Positions 51,527-60,550 of a stretch of 64,000 bases of DNA are shown in pieces. The DNA is from an uncultured Oscillospiraceae bacterium. GTDB lineage: Bacteria; Bacillota; Clostridia; Oscillospirales; Acutalibacteraceae. The DNA lies in NCBI GenBank assembly GCA_958366985.1, contig CATXDC010000006.1, forward strand, positions 1 to 64,000, read 5' to 3'. The notes under the pieces were generated by a model. It was not told the DNA's origin, ran no database searches, and saw only the letters and a list, made by a program, of their open reading frames with translations. The first letter of the stretch is position 1. Every line of letters starts with the position of its first letter. Position numbers and translations under genes: made by a program.

Positions 51527-54493
51527 CTAAATAATTTCCAGTTTAAAGCTGTAAGTAAATGTTTCCTTATAATGCATTATTTTTTTGTACTTTTCCGCAG
51601 TATCCGGTCCGCAGCTTTGGCTTCCTATACCTCGCACAAACCCGTTAACGTGCACGAAAGTGCTTTTAATATGCTCCACATCTTCCATATGACGTGCTTT
51701 TCTGAGGTTTTCCTCATCTATATCAACGGCTTTAAAATCAAAGGCTTTGTCTAGGGCTGTTATACGGATGCCGCTGCCATTATTGTCTGTTATTTCGGCA
51801 AATCTCACCATGTTATGGTTTCCAGACTCCTGAGGCTTTATATTAGGAACATACATTTTTGATACTTGTGTATTGTAAATTCCCATAACGGACTGACTGT
51901 TAAAATCTGAATAACTCTGCTCCTCGCCCATGCCGTAATATTTTACAAGCTTGTAATCACCTTTAAGCTGAAGTGTCACTCCTATTTGCAGCATATCAAG
52001 GGGTCTTTTTTCAAGACTTGTAGTATTTACGGTAACATAAATTTCCTTTTCAGAAACAGCCCTTTGAACTATTTCAACTTCAAAGCGTTTTCTGTTCCTT
52101 GAGGAAAGGTAAAAGTGCGATTGTACCGTATTGAGATAATTATCAGCTTTTCCGGAGAACTTGGTAGCTTTCAATTTGTCAATTCCCGCTTTTTTCAGAG
52201 GCGCAACAGCGTAAACATGATTATCTATTACCGCCTGATAGAGCATCGGCACAAAACCTATTGTTTTTGAGGACAGCATTTCCTTACCGTTTTTATCGGT
52301 AAGAGAACACAGCCGGCCGTATTTATCCCAGATCATCTGATTTTTTCCGTCGGTAAGTTTATTTATTCCATCGCTTGATTCCCATTTAAGATCAGCTCTC
52401 GCAACCTCTGATGAAAGAAAATGTTCAGAAAGAATTTTCTGTTCCATACCTATAAGCTTATCGTTTAATGCTGTTCTGTATTCCAAAATCAAAAATGCAT
52501 CGTCTGTGCCTTTAACACTGAATTTCACAGGAATAATTTGGCTTTTCTGTGGTTCTATTGCACGTTCAAAAACTGTGAGCAATTCCTTGCTGCCATTTTT
52601 AAACAGATAGCATAAAATTTTTATGCCTTCACTGGAAGTAAAACAGTTTGTGTTGCGCACACTCAGCACGCCGTCGGAATAATCTGCTCTCAAAGGACTA
52701 TACACATTTTTCATGCAATAAGCACTTGTGGACGGAACACGGTCAGGATAAAAAAGTCCGTCGCAGCAGAAGTTTCCGCTGTTGAGTCTGTCCTTATGGT
52801 CGCCACCATAGGTATATTTATATTTTGCATTTTCGTCATAGTGAGCATGATCAGCCCATTCCCAAATGCATCCGCCGAGGAAACGATCATCACTGTAAAT
52901 AACGTCCCAATATTCATCAAGCGCTCCCGGTCCTACGCCCATGCTGTGAGCGTATTCGCACAGGAAAAACGGCGCATCGTAATTTTTTTCGCCTTTCCAC
53001 ATTCCACGGCTCAGCGCTCTCATTTCCTCAGGTGGAGTATAAAAATGTACAAGTATATCATAGCGCACACGTTTACTTCGGCAAGCCGGCTCATAGTGGA
53101 CGGGAATATTTGTTTTTGATTTAAGGTACTCATAGCAGGCGTCAAAATTGCTGATGCCTCCTGCTTCATTTCCCATGGACCACATTGCAATAGACGGATG
53201 ATTCTTATCACGCTCATACAAAGCTGCAACACGGTCGATATAATGAGACTCCCATTTGGGGTCGTTGCTGATTAAATCGATATTTCTTACAAAACAGCCA
53301 TGGGTTTCGATATCAGCTTCATCTACAACGTAAATTCCGTACATATCACACATTGTTATCATAATGGGATCAGGCGGATAGTGGGAAGTACGTACGCAGT
53401 TTACATTGAATTCTTTCATGAGCTCAATATCTTTTTTTAAATCTTCGTGTGTCATTGCATATCCACGCACAGGATGTGTATCGTGGTGGTTGACACCTTT
53501 GAGTTTTATATTTTTGCCGTTCCAAAGGTAACGGAATCCCTGAAGCTCTATACTGCGGAATCCAATCTTTTGACGTACAAACTGGAGCGCATTATGGTTT
53601 TCATCGCAAACGGTTATAATCAAATCGTAGCATATATGTGTTTCTGCGTTCCACTCTTCTACATTCAAAGTGCCGAAACTGATATTACCGTTTTCATCTG
53701 CACAATCTGATGATATCTTCTTCTCACCGAGAAAAAGTTCAGCCTTTGCATATGCTTTTGAGTTGCCTTTTACACAGGTTTGCACATTTGTCAGATATCC
53801 GCTTTCTGTTTTTTCTGTATTGAACCTGAAATCAAAAAGATAGCTCTTCGGCTGCTTTGTAATATATACATCCCTGAATATTCCGTTTTCTCTGAACATA
53901 TCCTGACATTCCAGATATGTTCCAGTAGACCATTTATAAACTACTGCCAGCAGTTCATTTTCACCGTCATTAAGATATTCTGTTAAATCAAATTCGGCAC
54001 TGTTATGGCTGCCTTCACTGTAACCCACATATTTGCCGTTTATATAAAGATCAAGGGATGCACATACTCCCAAAAAGGTTATAAAATATGTAAAATCCTG
54101 CTGCTTTGCAAATTCAAATTTTTTACGATAAACTCCTACGGGACAATTTTTAGGAGTTTTGGGCGGATGACATGCAAAAGGATACATGGAGTTAAGATAG
54201 TTTATTTTATCGTATCCCGTTTTCTGCCATGTGGACGGCACAGATACTTTATCAAATGCCATACTTTGCGTATCAATCGTACTTTTGAGATGAGAGGCAG
54301 ATTTAAAATATGCAAAATCCCATTGACCGGACAAAAGCAAAACTGCATCGCTTCTAAAGCGTTCATCTAAATATGTTGTCGAGCTCATGGTTTCACTATT
54401 CAAAAATGGAATAAAATACGCACGGTGTGGTAAGCGATTTTCTTCAAACTTTGAAAAATCCCTGTAATTTCTTTTATTGATACAATATTTCAT
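51527..54493 (-). CDS. GH2 beta-galactosidase (LacZ-like, long form)
   Basis: This 988-residue protein has the five-domain LacZ layout: a sugar-binding jelly roll (about 30-215), Ig-like domains, the TIM barrel (about 325-590) and a C-terminal Bgal_small-type beta-domain (about 720-985). The acid/base Glu443 sits in MWSMGNEAGG and the nucleophile Glu513 in FLCEYAHSMGVG. The barrel opening GVNHHDTHPVRGYAM is also typical. It releases beta-linked galactose; no signal peptide. The ATG at 54493 has GGAGGGG upstream; a start at 54511 is rejected. It is co-transcribed with its downstream neighbours. Confidence 0.93.
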   Translation of the reverse strand: MKYCINKRNYRDFSKFEENRLPHRAYFIPFLNSETMSSTTYLDERFRSDAVLLLSGQWDFAYFKSASHLKSTIDTQSMAFDKVSVPSTWQKTGYDKINYLNSMYPFACHPPKTPKNCPVGVYRKKFEFAKQQDFTYFITFLGVCASLDLYINGKYVGYSEGSHNSAEFDLTEYLNDGENELLAVVYKWSTGTYLECQDMFRENGIFRDVYITKQPKSYLFDFRFNTEKTESGYLTNVQTCVKGNSKAYAKAELFLGEKKISSDCADENGNISFGTLNVEEWNAETHICYDLIITVCDENHNALQFVRQKIGFRSIELQGFRYLWNGKNIKLKGVNHHDTHPVRGYAMTHEDLKKDIELMKEFNVNCVRTSHYPPDPIMITMCDMYGIYVVDEADIETHGCFVRNIDLISNDPKWESHYIDRVAALYERDKNHPSIAMWSMGNEAGGISNFDACYEYLKSKTNIPVHYEPACRSKRVRYDILVHFYTPPEEMRALSRGMWKGEKNYDAPFFLCEYAHSMGVGPGALDEYWDVIYSDDRFLGGCIWEWADHAHYDENAKYKYTYGGDHKDRLNSGNFCCDGLFYPDRVPSTSAYCMKNVYSPLRADYSDGVLSVRNTNCFTSSEGIKILCYLFKNGSKELLTVFERAIEPQKSQIIPVKFSVKGTDDAFLILEYRTALNDKLIGMEQKILSEHFLSSEVARADLKWESSDGINKLTDGKNQMIWDKYGRLCSLTDKNGKEMLSSKTIGFVPMLYQAVIDNHVYAVAPLKKAGIDKLKATKFSGKADNYLNTVQSHFYLSSRNRKRFEVEIVQRAVSEKEIYVTVNTTSLEKRPLDMLQIGVTLQLKGDYKLVKYYGMGEEQSYSDFNSQSVMGIYNTQVSKMYVPNIKPQESGNHNMVRFAEITDNNGSGIRITALDKAFDFKAVDIDEENLRKARHMEDVEHIKSTFVHVNGFVRGIGSQSCGPDTAEKYKKIMHYKETFTYSFKLEII

Positions 54494-54554
54494 ATTGTCC
54501 CCTCCGGCCAATAATTATAAAAACAGATAAATAAAACTACTTGTACAAAATCTT

Positions 54555-55562
54555 TTATAGCTCAACATTATCAATAAGCTTCACATTGTTTACGTCGCTT
54601 AAATCAAGTATTATTCCGTTATGCTTTACAGTGGAATATATAGGAGCCTTATGGGTCAGACACACATTGTACTTTACTGAGAAATTTGCAAGATTTCCGG
54701 TTGTCTGAATAGCAATGTCAGGGCTCAGCGCATCAATATAATTTTTTGTGGAAGAGTGACGATATCCGTGATGACCTAATTTCAAAACGTCAACCTTACC
54801 CACTTCGGAAGCAATACGATCCTCATCTCCATCGAGATTATTCAAATCACCGCTTAACATCACTCTATAACCGTCCTTTTCTACCAGCACAGCAAGTGAA
54901 TTTTCATTTTCTCCTACTTTTTCACCTTCTTTGGGTTCTTCTCCGTTAAACACAGTTATATTGAAAGAGCCGAATTTAAAGGAAACATCAGTAAGATCCT
55001 GAATAAGCTCAATGCCCTTTTCATTTACGGCGTTTATAACATCTTCGTACATTTCCTTGTTATCCCAGTCTTCAACTTCCTCTTCGATTATTCTGTCCTC
55101 ATAATATTTTTTGAAGTACGCTTTTTTAATATGGACATTGTCCTGCATAATTACAGTATCAAATCCTCCGATATGGTCAGAATGAGCATGAGTTCCCATT
55201 ATGAATTCCAGATTGATCTGACCGCTCTCATCCTTACAGAAATAGTTAAGGTAATCCACTACAAAATCTTCATATCCGTCAAGCTCCAGACTTTCAAATC
55301 CTCTCGGATTGTCGCTGTCTTCTCCGCAGTCGATAAGGGCAAATTTTCCGTTACTTTCAAGAAGGATTGCGTCACTGTTTCCGGTATTGAGGAAATGTAT
55401 TCTGTCTCCGCCTTTCTGACCGGAAAACTCTTCGAATGTATACTTTTCTGCAAGATTATTTTGGAACACCGAGAATCCTCCGAGCATTGCTGCAATGAGA
55501 GCTATAATACAAATAACAGCAATTACAATTCCTGTAATCATTTTTCTTTTTGTTTTTTCCAT
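54555..55562 (-). CDS. Membrane-anchored MBL-fold hydrolase (ComEC/Rec2-related)
   Basis: This 335-residue protein has an N-terminal transmembrane helix (about 8-30). A metallo-beta-lactamase domain follows with the metal motif THAHSDHIGG and later LSGDLNNLDGDEDRI and KLGHHGYRHSS, which is the ComEC C-terminal-type arrangement. The active site would face outside. It is the first gene of the long operon, 61 bases before the GH2 start; whether they share a transcript is likely but not proven. The substrate is unknown; this subfamily includes DNA and phospholipid hydrolases as well as uncharacterised members. Confidence 0.82.
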   Translation of the reverse strand: MEKTKRKMITGIVIAVICIIALIAAMLGGFSVFQNNLAEKYTFEEFSGQKGGDRIHFLNTGNSDAILLESNGKFALIDCGEDSDNPRGFESLELDGYEDFVVDYLNYFCKDESGQINLEFIMGTHAHSDHIGGFDTVIMQDNVHIKKAYFKKYYEDRIIEEEVEDWDNKEMYEDVINAVNEKGIELIQDLTDVSFKFGSFNITVFNGEEPKEGEKVGENENSLAVLVEKDGYRVMLSGDLNNLDGDEDRIASEVGKVDVLKLGHHGYRHSSTKNYIDALSPDIAIQTTGNLANFSVKYNVCLTHKAPIYSTVKHNGIILDLSDVNNVKLIDNVEL

Positions 55563-55952
55563 GATATCTCCTCCGACTTACTTTAAAAATTTATATGGAT
55601 GCTGAATATAAAATAACAGCAAAATTTCCCCTTGATATTCTGACATTACTACTGTAAAACAATTAAAATATACTTATCTGATTTTCAGAATATATCACTA
55701 ATAAATATAGGGAAAATATGAATTTTAAATATAATAATACCACTAAAAAAATTTTTTAAAATATAATTTTTCAACCAAATTGTGTATAATATAACAATTA
55801 TTTTAATTGAAATAATTTTTTTGTGAATATTGTCTAACAAGTGAAAAACCAAAGTAGCACTTTATGCCAAAGCAAAAATATAAGTTTATAATGCAGCCAT
55901 AATAATTTCAGCGTATCAATCAATTGTGGGATTTCTGCATCTATATAAAAAT
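55563..55952. other. A+T-rich non-coding region upstream of the MBL-GH operon
   Basis: No coding frame is supported. The promoter of the nine-gene operon must lie here; TATTAT-like -10 boxes and a TTGTTAGACA element occur on the minus strand but no clean pair. I found no copy of the LacI palindrome in it. Confidence 0.5.
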
Positions 55953-55983
55953 AAAAAAGTGTTACCGGATGAAACGATAACAC
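55953..55983 (-). terminator. Terminator of the GH29-GH20 operon
   Basis: A six-to-seven-base stem (GTGTTA/TAACAC with an inner imperfect part) is followed on the minus strand by six T residues. It lies about 125 bases past the GH20 stop. Confidence 0.72.
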
Positions 55984-55985
55984 CT

Positions 55986-56060
55986 TTATAAAATATGTTT
56001 ATCTGAGAAACCATCCATGTCGGAAATAGCATCATTATCCGCCATTATCTTAATACTCAT
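55986..56060 (-). other. Possible 24-codon micro-ORF before the terminator
   Basis: A minus-strand frame of 24 codons (MSIKIMADND...) overlaps the stop of a seven-codon frame (ATG at 56080) that itself has AAGGAG three bases upstream, and ends two bases before the terminator hairpin. It may be a remnant or a small peptide; there is no homology evidence. Confidence 0.25.
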
Positions 56061-56108
56061 TTTGACGTTATGATAACCATATTCTCCTTAATCTGAAAGT
56101 GCAGCTTG

Positions 56109-57701
56109 TCACTTTTTATTCTCAAATTTTCTTTTCAATCTTATTTCACCGTATGTATCTGATGTTCTCAAATTTGCCAGAATTTTTTGCTTAACCCCTG
56201 TTATCCCTTTAGGATTGCAAAGACTCAAAGGACAATAATCAATGTGGTTTATCCTTAAATATTCAAGGTGCCTTTTAAGTCGCTTTTCAAAATCTGAATA
56301 ATCATCCGTATTTTCTGACCAGCAATTTTCAGCAAATGCCTGCATTCTCGGATAAAGCATAAATTCATACTTTTCTTTATCTCTTATCCACTCTGTCCAC
56401 ACGGCAGCCTCCTGACCGAGAATGTGTACAAAATCACTTTGCTTTAATTTTATATTTTGCGGAAGAAATCCATATGTCTTTTTCAATGAAGTTCTGCCAT
56501 AAGGATAATCAAAGTAAAAATGCTTTCCATAGCTTACCAGCATTTTTCCTCCGTTTTTAATCCACTCAAAAGACTGTGCACGATTGAGCTCATTTCGCCA
56601 AAGCTGAAGAACTGTCTTCTTTGACGCAGGAGAAACACCAAGATTTTCGTCCCATATTAGTACCTGTTTCCCCTTGCGTTCAAGATAATCAATAACTTTG
56701 TTTTCGAACCAACCCTGAAGCTCGTTTTCATTTTTCAAACCTAATTCTTTTATCTTTTGCTGACACGACGGACATTTTTTCCACTCGTCTTTAGGAACCT
56801 CATCTCCGCCAATATGAAAATATCGGCAAGGAAAAATATCGATGGCTTCATCAATGACATCGGTTAAAAACTTAAATGTTTCATCTTTGGAAGCGCAGGC
56901 AATAATCTTTTCAACTCCCCAGCAGTTTCTTACATTAACCGTATTCTCGCTGCATGACAAATATGGATACTGACTTATTGCTTCCAAAAGATGCCCGGGC
57001 ATATCTATTTCAGGTATTATTTCAACAGCATATTTTTCAGCATAAGAAACAAGTTCACGCAGTTCATCCTGTGTATAAAACATACCCTTACCGTATTCTT
57101 TGCCATCTTTTTTTCCGCTTAATGTCAGCTGCGTTTCAGATCTGACTGAACCTTTTTGGGTAAGAAGAGGATATTTTTTAATTTCAATACGCCATCCCTG
57201 ATCATCGGTTAAATGAAGATGCAAATAATTAAGCTTGTAAAAAGACATCATTTCAACGGTCTTTTTAAGCTGGGAAACAGGAACAAAATGACGTGCACAA
57301 TCAACAAGCAGACCACGGTATGAATATTTAGGGGAGTCGTATATTGTTTCTTTCTTGAGTGAAACCGAATTATTCCCTAAAATGAACTCAAGCATCAGCT
57401 GCTCAACAGTTGAGATTGCATTGATGAAACCCCTGTAAGACGAAAACTTTACATTTATAACTTCTTCATCAATATCAACAATATATGCTTCGTTTACTTT
57501 ATTAATAGGAAAATTCTTTTTTATTATATCTTCATCTTGTTGGCAAAGAAGATAAATAGATTTTTCACCTTGTGTAAAAGGTATCTTAAAATTATTTATC
57601 AAATATTCCTTATATTGAGATTCCTTATGAAGTAAAACCGAATCTGCAACAATATCTTTTCCTTTAAAAATTCTTTTAAGTGGTGCAGGAATGATATTCA
57701 C
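56109..57701 (-). CDS. GH20 beta-N-acetylhexosaminidase
   Basis: This 530-residue enzyme removes terminal beta-linked GlcNAc or GalNAc by substrate-assisted catalysis. An N-terminal alpha/beta domain (about 1-120) precedes the barrel, which opens with YSYRGLLVDCARHFVPV. The family blocks LHLTDDQGWRIEI, PEIDMPGHLLEAI and HIGGDEVPK are present, and the catalytic Asp300-Glu301 pair lies in GGDEV. No signal peptide. The start is a GTG with AAAGGGGAG upstream. It follows the GH29 gene by 21 bases in one operon. Together they fit fucosylated, hexosamine-containing chains. Confidence 0.94.
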   Translation of the reverse strand: MNIIPAPLKRIFKGKDIVADSVLLHKESQYKEYLINNFKIPFTQGEKSIYLLCQQDEDIIKKNFPINKVNEAYIVDIDEEVINVKFSSYRGFINAISTVEQLMLEFILGNNSVSLKKETIYDSPKYSYRGLLVDCARHFVPVSQLKKTVEMMSFYKLNYLHLHLTDDQGWRIEIKKYPLLTQKGSVRSETQLTLSGKKDGKEYGKGMFYTQDELRELVSYAEKYAVEIIPEIDMPGHLLEAISQYPYLSCSENTVNVRNCWGVEKIIACASKDETFKFLTDVIDEAIDIFPCRYFHIGGDEVPKDEWKKCPSCQQKIKELGLKNENELQGWFENKVIDYLERKGKQVLIWDENLGVSPASKKTVLQLWRNELNRAQSFEWIKNGGKMLVSYGKHFYFDYPYGRTSLKKTYGFLPQNIKLKQSDFVHILGQEAAVWTEWIRDKEKYEFMLYPRMQAFAENCWSENTDDYSDFEKRLKRHLEYLRINHIDYCPLSLCNPKGITGVKQKILANLRTSDTYGEIRLKRKFENKK

Positions 57702-57722
57702 ACTATCTCCCCTTTAAAACTA

Positions 57723-59087
57723 TCAGTTTTCCATAACCGGTTTATTGTTCAATTTAATTTTTATAACTGTATCAGGAGTAAGCGGATTTTTTCCCATTAT
57801 CGTAATGTCAAGTTTTCCGTCTTTTGCTTTAACAAAAATTTTTTCTCCTGTTATACATTTAGCACTTAAAAAGGTATTTTTCTTAAAAGGCAGAGAAAAA
57901 TGTATAACCGGAAGATTTTGAAGTACATGAAGATAAACCGTACTGCCTTTGAAACATGAAGCGTAATTTTTAGTAGGTTTCCAGATACCTCCTCTTGTTG
58001 AGTAAATGCTCTCACCATACCTTTCAAGCCATCCTCCGACTTCCAGCATACGTTTTGATTCTCTCTCAGCTATAGCTCCGTCAGGCTTGCATCCGATACT
58101 CAAAAGATAGTTTCCGTCACCACCGGCACAGTTAACAAGCTGTGCTATAATTTTTCTTAAACTCTTTACTCTGCCTTTTGAATACGCCCATGCTCTTCCC
58201 AAAGGCATACAGGTCTCCCACATTCTGGTATTTTGAAAAAATCCCGTATGACCTTCAGGTGTATCATAATCTCCGGGAAGACCCGCTCGGTTATTTATGA
58301 TAATATGAGGCTGAAGCGAACGTACCATTTTTTCCAGAGCTTCAGAATTCCACATTTCTTTTGTAAACATTCCGCCGTTGTATTCGGCATCCCACCATAA
58401 AAGATCTATCTTTCCGTAATTGGTCATAAGCTCCCTGACTGTATTAAACATATATTCCTGATATCGCTTATGCTTTTGGGTAAGATACCATTCTTTACCG
58501 TTTTTCATTTTATAATACGGAGCATCTTTTATAAGTTCCGCATCTTCAGTTGGAACAGGCTCATAATCAGGATGCTTCCAGTCACGCTTAGAATAATAAA
58601 TTCCTATTTTCAGACCGACACTCCGGAAAGCCTCAATAAGTTCCTTAAGATAATCCTTCCCATACGGAGAATTCGTTATTTTATAATCGGAATAAGCTGT
58701 GTCCCACATATGGAATCCATCATGGTGCTTCGCAATAATAACAACATATTTGAAACCGCTCTTCTTAGCCATACGTGCCCATTTGTTTGCATTGAAATTC
58801 GGAAAAGCAAGTTTCTCTGCCCAACTGTCATATTTTTCATCAGGTACTCCGCCTCCCCAATAAGGAGGATCAGGAAGTTTGTGGGTATTGCGTGGCCAGC
58901 TTATATCAACCATTCCCATAGCAGAAATACCAACGTGAAGAAACAATCCATATCTGGCTTCACGGAACCATTCTAAATCTTTCTCATCTGCAAATGGATA
59001 ATTGTTCCATTCTTCATCTGAAAAATATGTAAATTCCGCTCCCTGCTTTTGCTCATCAAAATCTCTTTGCTTTAACGAATATCCCAT
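57723..59087 (-). CDS. GH29 alpha-L-fucosidase
   Basis: This 454-residue retaining enzyme removes alpha-linked fucose. The GH29 barrel shows YGLFLHVGISAMG (about 46-58), AKHHDGFHMWDT (119-130), IGIYYSKRDW and the nucleophile Asp233 in LLWWDAEYNGG. A C-terminal beta-domain (from about 345) closes it. No signal peptide, so it acts inside the cell on imported fucosylated oligosaccharides. The ATG at 59087 has GGAGGAG upstream; a start at 59102 is rejected. It is the first gene of a two-gene operon with GH20 and is divergent from a second GH29-type gene. Confidence 0.92.
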   Translation of the reverse strand: MGYSLKQRDFDEQKQGAEFTYFSDEEWNNYPFADEKDLEWFREARYGLFLHVGISAMGMVDISWPRNTHKLPDPPYWGGGVPDEKYDSWAEKLAFPNFNANKWARMAKKSGFKYVVIIAKHHDGFHMWDTAYSDYKITNSPYGKDYLKELIEAFRSVGLKIGIYYSKRDWKHPDYEPVPTEDAELIKDAPYYKMKNGKEWYLTQKHKRYQEYMFNTVRELMTNYGKIDLLWWDAEYNGGMFTKEMWNSEALEKMVRSLQPHIIINNRAGLPGDYDTPEGHTGFFQNTRMWETCMPLGRAWAYSKGRVKSLRKIIAQLVNCAGGDGNYLLSIGCKPDGAIAERESKRMLEVGGWLERYGESIYSTRGGIWKPTKNYASCFKGSTVYLHVLQNLPVIHFSLPFKKNTFLSAKCITGEKIFVKAKDGKLDITIMGKNPLTPDTVIKIKLNNKPVMEN

Positions 59088-59502
59088 TGTCTTCTCCTCC
59101 ATTAATTAATAATCGAAAGAATATTATTCGAATAATCGTTTGTCTTAAACGAAAACAATATTCTAATTTTTATTTTTTGAAAATTTAATACTCCTTTATA
59201 TTCCTTATTGGAATCATACATTAAGCCATATGTTATAAGTAACTTATTTTATATAAAAAATAGCTTAAAACATATATAAATATAATATCATATATTCTAT
59301 ACTTTTACAAGTATTAGCACTAAACCAGGTGTAATATTTATGCAATATACACAAACCGGCACAGCAAAGGATATCGCAGATAACTAAATCAATATTCAAC
59401 TCGAAAGTTTATTATATGTTTACACAGCTTCGTAAAAAACACGATGACCATATTCTGAATAAATCTAAAAATACAAAAATCACACTTTTAAGGAGAATGA
59501 CA
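59088..59502. promoter_or_regulatory. Divergent promoter region with paired palindromes
   Basis: This region separates the minus-strand GH29-GH20 operon and the plus-strand GH29/GH101-like operon. It holds a perfect 14-base palindrome ATTATTCGAATAAT (59123-59136) directly followed by CGTTT-GTCTT-AAACG (59137-59151). These sites lie close to the minus-strand start, so a regulator bound there could control one or both operons. I found no clean -35/-10 pair. Confidence 0.45.
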
Positions 59503-60537
59503 ATGCTATTTTTCAGAAAAAAACAAACCTATCCGTCTGTTACATACCCAATTATGCAGCAACCTTCTTTAGAACCTAATAAATATCAGCTTGAACAGAT
59601 GAAACGTAAATTCGGCATGTTCATTCACTTCGGTATTAACTCCTTTAACAACACCGAATGGTCAGATGGTACATTGCCTATCGAAAGTTACAAGCCGACT
59701 GCCATCGATGCAGACAGCTGGGTCAGAACTGCTTATGAGGCCGGCATGAATTACGTTATAATGATAACCAAACATCACGACGGTTTCTGTCTTTGGGATA
59801 CCCACACCACAACTTATTCGGTAAACTATTCGCCAAATAAAACGGATATAATTGCTGAAGTTGCAAAAGCATGCAAAAAATACAATATACAGTTGGGACT
59901 CTACTATTCTCTTTGGGACAGACACGAACCTTGCTACAAAGACGATGAAGCCTATGTTGAATACATGGAAAAGCATCTCACTGAGCTTCTTGACGGCAGA
60001 TACGGCGAAATTGTTGAGCTGTGGTTTGACGGAGCTTGGGATAAGCCCTGTAAAGACTGGCAGCTTGACAGGCTCTATAACCACATAAAACAGCTTCAGC
60101 CTAAATGTCAGATAGGAGTAAACCATACAGTAGGTAAATACAGCGAAAAAGCGGGATATCCTAAGAAGAGATACCGACCCGAAAATTATAAGGACCGCGA
60201 TCCTCTGAGAATGTTCCCTTCGGATTTCAGGCTCTGGGACCCCTATATGTGCCGTGAAAACGACCCTAAAATTTACACATTTAACGGCAAAGAATACTAT
60301 CTTCCCTTTGAACAGACAATCTGTTCAAGAAAGGAATTCAGCTGGTTCTATTGCGATGCTTACGCCGCAAAGCCTCTTATGGATGCAGAGGAAATAGCTA
60401 AAAATTACAGAATCCTTGAGAAAAACGGTAATATGCTGGTTATCAATATGCCTCCAGACCATAACGGTAAACTGGTATCCGGCGATGTTGAAAATTTAAT
60501 GAAAATAGCTGAAATGCTAAACATCAGACGGAAATAA
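59503..60537 (+). CDS. GH29-type alpha-L-fucosidase (second, compact copy)
   Basis: This 344-residue protein has the GH29 barrel only: FGMFIHFGINSFNN (38-51), ITKHHDGFCLWDT (88-100), LGLYYSLWDR and the nucleophile Asp176 in VELWFDGAWD. It lacks the C-terminal beta-domain of the 454-residue enzyme at 57723, which is short for the family. No signal peptide. The ATG at 59503 has AAGGAG upstream; an ATG at 59416 is rejected. It is 13 bases before the GH101-like gene, so the two are probably used together. The activity is inferred from family. Confidence 0.85.
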   Translation: MLFFRKKQTYPSVTYPIMQQPSLEPNKYQLEQMKRKFGMFIHFGINSFNNTEWSDGTLPIESYKPTAIDADSWVRTAYEAGMNYVIMITKHHDGFCLWDTHTTTYSVNYSPNKTDIIAEVAKACKKYNIQLGLYYSLWDRHEPCYKDDEAYVEYMEKHLTELLDGRYGEIVELWFDGAWDKPCKDWQLDRLYNHIKQLQPKCQIGVNHTVGKYSEKAGYPKKRYRPENYKDRDPLRMFPSDFRLWDPYMCRENDPKIYTFNGKEYYLPFEQTICSRKEFSWFYCDAYAAKPLMDAEEIAKNYRILEKNGNMLVINMPPDHNGKLVSGDVENLMKIAEMLNIRRK

Positions 60538-60550
60538 AAGAGGTAATATA

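Noticed and set aside
51641..51661. CGTGCACG motif inside the GH2 gene, resembling the LacI operator
   Set aside because: It is not centred on CACGTG, matches only the inner bases, and is explained by codons of the GH2 C-terminus.
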